In this document: positions 6,547-11,629 of the stretch, one piece after another | Layout: every line of letters begins with the position of its first letter | How positions within the stretch are numbered: the stretch's first letter is position 1 | From: an uncultured Prosthecobacter sp. | Lineage (GTDB): Bacteria; Verrucomicrobiota; Verrucomicrobiia; Verrucomicrobiales; Verrucomicrobiaceae | Direction: 5' to 3' | Assembly (NCBI GenBank): GCA_937941745.1 | Contig: CALDGV010000440.1 | Span: forward strand, 1-11,629 | Length of the DNA stretch: 11,629 bases | Notes under the pieces: model-generated | The model's database searches: none | The model's input: only the letters and a program-made list of their open reading frames with translations | Told to the model about the DNA's origin: nothing | Translations under genes and position numbers: made by a program

Positions 6547-7608
6547 TCAATCCGCCTGCGTCTGGGCAGGCGCCACCGACGGCAGCGGCGAGATGATGTT
6601 CACAGGCCAGGGGCGGAAGCGCTCAAAGATGCCAGGGGCCAGCTCCCGGGAGGTATCGTAGCCACGGCGGAGCATTTCGAGCTTGGCATCAATGTTGTCC
6701 ACGTGGTGCAGCGCGATAGCCTCTGGCGTCTTGGGCAGCACAGGAGATCCGAACTGATATTCCCCATGGTGAGCGGCGATCAGGTGGAGCAGGTGCAGGC
6801 GCACCTGCTCGTTCGCCGGCTCCATCGTGGCCCATTCAGCGGCTTCAGGCCGCTCCAGCAGGTCGCGCCAGAGCTTGTTCACGAGTTCCAGGCCGAGGGT
6901 AATGTGCCCCAGCATCTCGCCATGCAGGTGGTGGGGCATGGCAAAGCTGTTCTCCGGATAGGAGTTCTCCCAAAGCTTGCCACAGTCATGAAAGAGAACC
7001 CCGGCGATGAGGAGATCACGGTTCAAGTGCGGATAGGCTCCGGCAATGGCCAGGGCGCAGCGCATCATCTGCGCCACATGCTCCACCAGCCCGCCGCGCC
7101 GTGCGTGGTGGTTCTCCCGGGCGGCGGCCGTGCGCTTGAACCTTTCCCCATGTCTTTCCAGGAAGAGGCAGCACACCCCGCGCAGCCGAGGGTCCTGGAT
7201 CGCTGAAACGAAACCCTCGATGTCTGCATAGTCGGCCCGCTGGCGCGCCAGCAGGTCGGGATCGCCTCCCAGCAGGGTGCCTTTTTCCTCCTCTGTCAGA
7301 GCCCGCAGGCGGGCGTGACGGGGCTCGATGCCGTATTTTCCCGTGTCCACCCACTGAGCGGTGATCTCCACAAAGGCACCCCGGCCCAGGTTCCGGGCCT
7401 CTTCAAAGAGCGGATTGCTGTCAAACAGGCGCCAGACGAGGGAATCCCCACCGTCGGCCAGCTTGAATTCATAAAACGGGCTGCCGCTGGAGGTGAGCTT
7501 TTCGGTCTTGCTGTCCACCTGCACCTGCACCCGGTAGGGCTGGGGTGCCGGACTCGCGATCTGGCGAAGTTGGGTGAGCGTGATGAGGTCGGGCAGATCG
7601 GCGTCCAT
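6547..7608 (-). CDS. YhaM-type 3'-5' exoribonuclease (OB fold + HD domain)
   Basis: A 353-residue protein with the two-part plan of B. subtilis YhaM (about 314 residues). The N-terminal OB-fold nucleic-acid-binding domain spans about 22-105, and a metal-dependent HD phosphohydrolase domain spans about 165-310. HD motifs visible are NHHARRGGLVEHV (166-178, His177), LFHDCGKLWE (205-214, His207-Asp208), MPHHLHGEMLGH (224-235), HLIAAHHGEYQFGSP (275-289) and LHHVDNIDAKL (300-310, Asp304 and Asp307). The family degrades single-stranded RNA, and sometimes DNA, from the 3' end in a Mn2+-dependent way, so a role in RNA turnover is likely. The ATG at 7608 is preferred; the frame stays open further upstream only because it runs antisense through the YqgE gene. 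The C-terminus carries an extra proline/alanine-rich tail. Confidence 0.88.
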   Translation of the reverse strand: MDADLPDLITLTQLRQIASPAPQPYRVQVQVDSKTEKLTSSGSPFYEFKLADGGDSLVWRLFDSNPLFEEARNLGRGAFVEITAQWVDTGKYGIEPRHARLRALTEEEKGTLLGGDPDLLARQRADYADIEGFVSAIQDPRLRGVCCLFLERHGERFKRTAAARENHHARRGGLVEHVAQMMRCALAIAGAYPHLNRDLLIAGVLFHDCGKLWENSYPENSFAMPHHLHGEMLGHITLGLELVNKLWRDLLERPEAAEWATMEPANEQVRLHLLHLIAAHHGEYQFGSPVLPKTPEAIALHHVDNIDAKLEMLRRGYDTSRELAPGIFERFRPWPVNIISPLPSVAPAQTQAD

Positions 7609-7740
7609 GGGCCGAGTGAATGCGAAAGCCCCCCGTGGATGCAAGATGAACCTTGGCCGCCAGCCTGCTTCTGACGAAAGCGTTGAAATTGGGTGCAAGC
7701 ATGGCTCAACAACGTATGTCCTGATGACGTCCAAACGGTC
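7609..7740. other. Divergent intergenic region (exoribonuclease / YqgE)
   Basis: These 132 bases must hold the promoters for the leftward exoribonuclease gene and the rightward YqgE gene. I could not find a convincing -35/-10 pair in either direction. The least bad rightward candidate is TTGAAA at 7683-7688, but it lacks a good -10 at 16-18 bases. No inverted repeat of operator quality was seen. Confidence 0.4.
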
Positions 7741-8295
7741 ATGCCTGACTCCGCTGACACCTCCCCCCTCACTGGCAGCCTGCTCCTTGCTGTGCCATCC
7801 ATGCGTGATCCAAACTTTTCCCGCACGGTGGTCTTCATGGCAGCCCACACGCCAAAAGAAGGCGCCTTTGGCTATGTGCTGAACCGGCCGCTGGAACAGC
7901 GCGTGGCCGACCTGCTGCCTGATCAGAGCCTGGGAGCCCTGAGCCAGGTGCGTGTCTATGTCGGCGGACCGGTGGCCACGGACAAGCTGGCCTTCGCCTC
8001 CCTGCACTGGAATCGCAAGCAAGGCACGCTGCGCTGCCAGACGCACCTTTCCGTCACGGATGCCCTGCATGAGCTGAGCATGGGGCACGAGGTGCGAGGC
8101 TTCGTGGGCTACTCCGGCTGGGCCAAAGGGCAGCTTGAGCAGGAGATCGAGCATCGCTCGTGGATCGTGACCCCCTCCTCCAAAACCATCCTCACCACCC
8201 AGCCAGCGACGCAGATGTGGTCCACCGTGCTCACGCAAATGGGACCTGTGTACCAACTGATGGCCGGCACGCCGGAGAAGGTGGAGCTCAACTGA
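7741..8295 (+). CDS. YqgE/AlgH family protein
   Basis: A 184-residue protein matching the YqgE/AlgH (UPF0301/DUF179) family along its whole length. The N-terminal block LTGSLLLAVPSMRDPNFSRT (10-29) is diagnostic, followed by GAFGYVLNRPL (41-51), VYVGGPV (72-78) and FVGYSGWAKGQLEQEI (121-136). The molecular function is not established; AlgH was named from alginate regulation in Pseudomonas, and the family has no known enzyme activity. Expected to be cytoplasmic, with no membrane segment. The ATG at 7741 places the family's conserved start right after a short leader; a GTG 16 codons earlier (7693) adds residues unlike the family. It is the first gene of a plus-strand run followed by two antiporters. 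Confidence 0.93.
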   Translation: MPDSADTSPLTGSLLLAVPSMRDPNFSRTVVFMAAHTPKEGAFGYVLNRPLEQRVADLLPDQSLGALSQVRVYVGGPVATDKLAFASLHWNRKQGTLRCQTHLSVTDALHELSMGHEVRGFVGYSGWAKGQLEQEIEHRSWIVTPSSKTILTTQPATQMWSTVLTQMGPVYQLMAGTPEKVELN

Positions 8296-8390
8296 CCGGA
8301 AACCGCGATCCTTATGCCTGCCAGCCCAGGAACTACGGCCTCACCTAATTCGCGCATTCGAGGCGGCCTTCATCCCCGATCCGAGCGGTC

Positions 8391-9335
8391 ATGACGGAAT
8401 CCATGCTCATGCTCCTGGTGGGCATCGTCCTGGCCTGGTTTGGCGGCGAACTCTTCGTCCAAGGCGGGGTCGGACTCGCCCGGTGGCTGCGCTGGCCTTC
8501 CGCCGTCATCGGTGTCACCGTCGCCGCCTTTGGCACCTCCTCCCCTGAGCTGATGGTGGCCATTCATGCCGCACTCGACGGGCTGCCCCAGATTTCGCTG
8601 GGCGATGTGCTGGGCAGCAATGTGGTGAACATTTCCCTCGTCCTCGCGCTCGTGCTCTGCCTCTCCGGCATGAAAGCAGAGGATGGCGGGGTGCGGCGGG
8701 ACTGGTTCGTCAGCCTGCTGGTGCCTGGCGTGGTTTATCTGCTGCTCATGGATGGCTGGTTTTCACGTCTCGACGCCCTTGTGATGATGGCAGGCTTCCT
8801 GGCCTGGCTGCTCGCCGTCATCCGGCATGCCAGGCGGCACGCAGCCGCAGCGGTCGAGCCTGGGGAGGCTGTTTCTCCCGCCAAGGTGCTCCTGACGCTG
8901 GCGGCAGGGCTGGCTCTTTTGATCGGAGCCGCGCAGTTTGTGATTCATGGCGGCAAGGGAGTGGCAGAAGCACTGGGATGGAGCCCTTTCATCGTGGGTG
9001 CCGTGGTCGTGGCTGCCGCCACCAGCACGCCGGAACTGGCCACCACCCTCATTGCCCGCCTCCGTGGCCATCACGACGTGGGCCTGGGCAACATCCTCGG
9101 CAGCAACATCTTCAACGCCCTCTTCATCGCAGCCGTGGCCGCCCTGATCCAGCCTTACGCCGTCCGCCTGCCTGAAATCCTTCCCAGCCTGGCCTTTGGC
9201 GTGCTTACCATGCTGCTGATTCTTCCAGCCCGAGACGGCTCCATCGACCGCTGGCGTGGATTTTCATTGCTCGCCGTGTATGCAGCTTTTGTGTGGCTGA
9301 CCGTCAACGCCACGTCTTCCTCCCATCACCCATGA
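8391..9335 (+). CDS. CaCA-family sodium/calcium antiporter (YrbG-like)
   Basis: A 314-residue inner-membrane exchanger of the Ca2+/cation antiporter family, with the two inverted alpha repeats intact. Repeat 1 has AAFGTSSPELMVA (45-57) and GDVLGSNVVN (71-80); repeat 2 has VAAATSTPELATT (207-219) and GNILGSNIFN (233-242). The two PEL glutamates (Glu53 and Glu215) and the GSN asparagines are the ion ligands known from the family. About ten hydrophobic segments fit the family topology, with a charged central loop at about 145-163. The likely role is Ca2+ export driven by Na+ entry, though some members use H+ or K+. The C-terminal TSSSHHP is short and its stop overlaps the start of the next gene. 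A 95-base gap separates it from the YqgE gene. No Shine-Dalgarno is seen at the ATG. Confidence 0.93.
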   Translation: MTESMLMLLVGIVLAWFGGELFVQGGVGLARWLRWPSAVIGVTVAAFGTSSPELMVAIHAALDGLPQISLGDVLGSNVVNISLVLALVLCLSGMKAEDGGVRRDWFVSLLVPGVVYLLLMDGWFSRLDALVMMAGFLAWLLAVIRHARRHAAAAVEPGEAVSPAKVLLTLAAGLALLIGAAQFVIHGGKGVAEALGWSPFIVGAVVVAAATSTPELATTLIARLRGHHDVGLGNILGSNIFNALFIAAVAALIQPYAVRLPEILPSLAFGVLTMLLILPARDGSIDRWRGFSLLAVYAAFVWLTVNATSSSHHP

Positions 9336-10603
9336 CCGCCACCCCTGTCGAAGTCCTCGCCACATCGCTTTTTGCCCTCGCAGTGCTGCACACCTTCAGC
9401 GTGAAGCGTTTCGCGCACTGGGCCCATCGTTTCCCAAACGGTTCGATCCAGGAGAACCTGCTCCATTTCCTGGCGGAGACGGAAGTGGTCTTCGGACTGT
9501 GGGCCGCCGCGCTTTTTGCAGGCGTGGCTGCGCTGAAGGGCAGTGTGCATGAGGCGGTTCACTACATCGAGAGCCTCAACTTCACGGAACCGAAGTTTGT
9601 GCTGGTCGTCATGGTCGTTGCAGCCACCCGGCCGATCGTACGGCTCGCGGAGGCCCTGATCTCGGCCATCGCACGCCTGCTGCCCTTCCGGGAAAGCATG
9701 GCCTTTTATCTCGCGGCGCTGTCGTTCGGCAGCCTGCTGGGCTCCTTCATCACCGAACCGGCGGCGATGACACTGCTGGCCATCCTGCTGAAGCGCCGCT
9801 ACTTCGACTGCGGCATCAGCTCCCGCCTCGCCTATGCCACGATCGGGCTGCTGTTCGTGAACATCTCCATCGGCGGCACGCTCACCCATTTCGCCGCGCC
9901 GCCTGTGCTCATGGTGGCCTCGAAATGGCAGTGGGACATGGCGTTCATGTTCACCACCTTCGGCTGGAAGGCCGCCGCGAGCTGCGCCACCTCCACCGCC
10001 CTTGTTGCCTGGTTTTTCCGGAAGGAAATCCTGGCCCTGGAGGTCCCGAAGCAAACCGTTCAGCCCATTCCAGCCTGGCTGACCGCCCTGCACGTGGTCT
10101 TCCTGGGAATCATCGTCTTCTTTGCCCACCACCCGGACGTCTTCTTTGGCGTGTTCATGCTCTTCCTCGGGCTCGTCATCGCCACGCGTGAATTTCAGGA
10201 CAACCTCAAGCTGCGGGAGGGGCTGCTGGTCGGATTCTTCCTCTCTGGCCTGGTCACCCTCGGCTCCCTCCAGTCCTGGTGGCTCAAGCCGCTCATCAGC
10301 GGCATGGATGGCGCCGCTCTTTACTACGGTGCCACCGCTCTCACCGCGATCACGGACAATGCCGCGCTGACCTACCTCGGCAGCCTCGTCGAGGGCATCA
10401 CGCCGGAGCTGAAGTATGCGCTCGTCGCCGGCGCTGTCAGCGGAGGCGGCCTGACGGTCATCGCCAACGCGCCGAATCCTGCTGGGGCAGGCATCCTGCA
10501 GACGAGCAAGGCCTTCAAGGAAGAAGGCATCAGCCCTCTGGGCCTGTTGCTGGGCGCCCTCATGCCCACCGCCATGGCGGTGGTGTATTTCTGGCTGGTC
10601 TGA
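9332..10603 (+). CDS. Putative Na+/H+ antiporter (Na_H_antiport_3/DUF1504-type)
   Basis: A 423-residue, about 11-segment membrane protein that I recognise as the putative Na+/H+ antiporter family (Pfam Na_H_antiport_3). Notable membrane motifs are SFITEPAAMTLLA (138-150), ISIGGTLTHFAAPP (178-191), TALTAITDNAALTYLGS (335-351) and VIANAPNPAGAGIL (376-389). The paired TEPA and TDNAA charged residues and the NAPNP loop resemble NhaD/ion-transporter-superfamily exchangers. The role in Na+/H+ exchange is by family name, not proven. The start codon at 9332 overlaps the stop of the CaCA gene as ATGA, a sign of translational coupling; an ATG at 9293 further upstream lies inside the CaCA gene and is disfavoured. 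It is probably the last gene of the unit starting with YqgE. Confidence 0.85.
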   Translation: MTATPVEVLATSLFALAVLHTFSVKRFAHWAHRFPNGSIQENLLHFLAETEVVFGLWAAALFAGVAALKGSVHEAVHYIESLNFTEPKFVLVVMVVAATRPIVRLAEALISAIARLLPFRESMAFYLAALSFGSLLGSFITEPAAMTLLAILLKRRYFDCGISSRLAYATIGLLFVNISIGGTLTHFAAPPVLMVASKWQWDMAFMFTTFGWKAAASCATSTALVAWFFRKEILALEVPKQTVQPIPAWLTALHVVFLGIIVFFAHHPDVFFGVFMLFLGLVIATREFQDNLKLREGLLVGFFLSGLVTLGSLQSWWLKPLISGMDGAALYYGATALTAITDNAALTYLGSLVEGITPELKYALVAGAVSGGGLTVIANAPNPAGAGILQTSKAFKEEGISPLGLLLGALMPTAMAVVYFWLV

Positions 10604-10649
10604 CTTTCCTGCCCCGGCCGGCCAACCCTCAAAGGCTGGAAAAACCCGC

Positions 10650-10677
10650 TTGCGCCCGGGAAGGATGCCCCCATACT
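10650..10677 (+). promoter_or_regulatory. Possible rpoA promoter
   Basis: TTGCGC (10650-10655) and CATACT (10672-10677) are spaced by 16 bases and match the sigma-70 boxes at 3 and 4 of 6 positions. A start near 10684 would give an approximately 110-base leader containing the hairpins described for 10722-10786. Weak match, judged by eye; transcription could also come from the antiporter unit. Confidence 0.25.
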
Positions 10678-10721
10678 CCCGCCCCTCGCGAGCCAGACCC
10701 CCTGTTCAACTCGCCGTTGGT

Positions 10722-10786
10722 CTCCAGATCCACCCCTTCGTGGGGTATGGATGGTTCGCCTGGAGGTAACCCGGCACTCCATACCC
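10722..10786 (+). promoter_or_regulatory. Structured RNA leader just upstream of rpoA
   Basis: A perfect 9-bp stem pairs GGGTATGGA (10743-10751) with TCCATACCC (10778-10786), ending 7 bases before the rpoA start. Inside it GGTT (10753-10756) can pair with AACC (10768-10771), leaving a loop that contains CTGGAGG, the only strong anti-16S-like GGAGG near a start in the window. CTCCAG upstream (10722-10727) is complementary to CTGGAG in that loop (10760-10765), which would make a pseudoknot. ACCCC/GGGGT (10732-10736/10742-10746, loop TTCGT) is a competing hairpin that shares bases with the main stem. The pattern suggests translational control of rpoA, but it is a by-eye fold. Confidence 0.45.
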
Positions 10787-10793
10787 AAACACC

Positions 10794-11629
10794 ATGCCAG
10801 TTCGTCTCGCACGATTCGAAATGCCGAACCGTCTCGTCAAAAACGAGGCCACGGCCACCGAAACCTACGCGCAGTTCGTCGCCGAACCTTTTGACAAAGG
10901 TTACGGCCACACCCTCGGAAACAGCCTCCGTCGCGTCCTGCTTTCCTCGCTTGAGGGAGCCGCCATCACCTCCGTGAAAATCCGCGGAGTGGAACATGAG
11001 TTCTCCACCATCCCCGGCGTCGTCGAGGACGTGGTGCAGATCATCCTCAACCTGAAGAAGGTCCGCTTCCTTCACCACAGCGAAAGCAAGGAGCCCCGCC
11101 TCCTCTCCATTTCCTGCGAGAAGGACGGCACCATCACCGCCGGTGACATCAAGGACGACAATCACTACGAAGTCATCAACAAGGACCTCGTGATCTGCCA
11201 CCTGGACCGCAAGATCAAATTCGACTGCGAATTCGAAGTGCGCGTCGGCCGTGGTTTTGCCTCCTGGGAAGAAAACAAGCGCACCGACATGCCGATCGGC
11301 GTCATTCCGATCGACTCCATCTACAGCCCGGTTGTGCGCGTCAAATACGGCGTGGAAAACACCCGTGTGGGACAGAACACCGACTATGACAAGCTGGTGC
11401 TCGACATCTGGACCGACGGCCGCATCACCCCGCAGGACGCCCTCCTCCAGTCCGCCGCCATCCTCCGCCACCACCTGGACGTCTTCGTGAACTACGACGA
11501 CAAGGCCATCGAATTCGAGGCCGCTCCGGAAGCCCAGAGCGAGGAAAACGCCGAACTCCGCAAGCTGCTCAACATGAGCGTCAACGAGATCGAGCTCTCC
11601 GTCCGCGCCGCCAACTGCCTCAACAACGC
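10794..11629 (+). CDS. rpoA: RNA polymerase alpha subunit (3' end beyond window)
   Basis: The frame stays open to the window edge, giving the first 278 residues of RpoA, which dimerises to nucleate RNA polymerase assembly and contacts activators and UP elements through its C-terminal domain. The N-terminal assembly domain shows GYGHTLGNSLRRVLLSS (36-52), TIPGVVEDV (72-80) and, later, WTDGRITPQDALLQSAAIL (206-224). A linker follows (about 240-256), then the start of the C-terminal domain (LLNMSVNEIELSVRAANCLNN, 258-278). About 40-50 residues of that domain are cut off. The ATG at 10794 gives the expected N-terminus; Met10 is an internal alternative. No Shine-Dalgarno lies at normal distance. 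The upstream neighbour is an antiporter gene, not rpsD as in the classical alpha operon. Confidence 0.97.
   Translation, partial: MPVRLARFEMPNRLVKNEATATETYAQFVAEPFDKGYGHTLGNSLRRVLLSSLEGAAITSVKIRGVEHEFSTIPGVVEDVVQIILNLKKVRFLHHSESKEPRLLSISCEKDGTITAGDIKDDNHYEVINKDLVICHLDRKIKFDCEFEVRVGRGFASWEENKRTDMPIGVIPIDSIYSPVVRVKYGVENTRVGQNTDYDKLVLDIWTDGRITPQDALLQSAAILRHHLDVFVNYDDKAIEFEAAPEAQSEENAELRKLLNMSVNEIELSVRAANCLNN

Noticed and set aside
6073..7206. Plus-strand 377-residue open frame spanning the TerC and exoribonuclease genes
   Set aside because: It crosses two well-supported minus-strand genes and their spacer with no domain of its own.
7609..8256. N-terminal extension of the minus-strand exoribonuclease frame to 569 residues
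   Set aside because: The extension is antisense to the well-conserved YqgE gene and has no similarity to the YhaM family; the ATG at 7608 gives a family-like N-terminus.
8338..8365. GCCTC/GAGGC inverted repeat between the YqgE and CaCA genes
   Set aside because: Five base pairs with an 18-base loop and no T tract is within chance expectation in GC-rich DNA.
9326..10132. Minus-strand 268-residue open frame opposite the Na+/H+ antiporter
   Set aside because: The Gly/Arg/Glu/His-rich composition is typical of an antisense shadow; the plus strand encodes a clear membrane protein.
10633..10664. Terminator-like element after the antiporter gene on the minus strand (CCCG...CGGG plus TTTTT)
   Set aside because: The stem is only 4 bp and it faces the wrong way for the plus-strand antiporter transcript.
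10629..11474. Long minus-strand open frame opposite rpoA
   Set aside because: It is a shadow of the strongly coding plus strand in GC-rich DNA; its translation is low-complexity and unlike any family I know.
1..11629. CRISPR array, tRNA, rRNA, insertion sequence or defence-island signature
   Set aside because: No regularly spaced repeats, cloverleaf-like sequences, transposase frames or terminal repeats were seen; the only defence-like material is the toxin-antitoxin remnant.

Overview
The window looks like a chromosomal segment of a Verrucomicrobia bacterium, probably of the Prosthecobacter/Verrucomicrobium group. I infer this from several things seen together: high GC; a RecA gene preceded by a perfect TGTTC-N4-GAACA palindrome (the LexA operator described for Verrucomicrobia); a Tat-exported DUF1552 protein and a ceramidase-like hydrolase of the kind common in Planctomycetes/Verrucomicrobia; and an RpoA sequence of that flavour. 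Start codons in the window almost never have a Shine-Dalgarno sequence. No search was run, so the taxonomy is inference.

Layout. (1) 1-1231 is a small accessory-looking stretch. It holds a terminator of an upstream gene (1-33), a lone NYN-domain (PIN-like) nuclease gene (49-675), and a decayed toxin-antitoxin pair: a ribbon-helix-helix-type antitoxin frame followed by a PIN toxin cut off after about 35 recognisable residues. (2) 1232-2987, minus strand: a Tat-signal DUF1552 protein followed by a small membrane-anchored helix-hairpin-helix (ComEA-like) protein. (3) 3169-4245, plus strand: recA with its LexA box, divergent from the DUF1552 gene. (4) 4281-7608, minus strand: a possible three-gene unit made of a YhaM-type 3'-5' exoribonuclease, a TerC-family membrane protein and a secreted neutral-ceramidase-like enzyme. 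(5) 7741-10603, plus strand: a YqgE/AlgH protein, a CaCA-type sodium/calcium antiporter, and a putative Na+/H+ antiporter whose start overlaps the preceding stop (ATGA). (6) From 10794 to the right edge: rpoA (RNA polymerase alpha), cut by the window end in its C-terminal domain. It is preceded by a leader that can fold into a strong hairpin next to the start codon.

The gene content is mostly housekeeping (DNA repair, RNA decay, transcription, ion homeostasis), with an exported-protein component. The likely functional couplings are LexA control of recA, the translationally coupled Ca2+/Na+ and Na+/H+ exchanger pair (sodium cycling), and possible RNA-level control of rpoA. I found no CRISPR array, tRNA, rRNA, insertion sequence or clear novel defence system. 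The best leads for new biology are the rpoA leader structure and the coupled antiporter pair.
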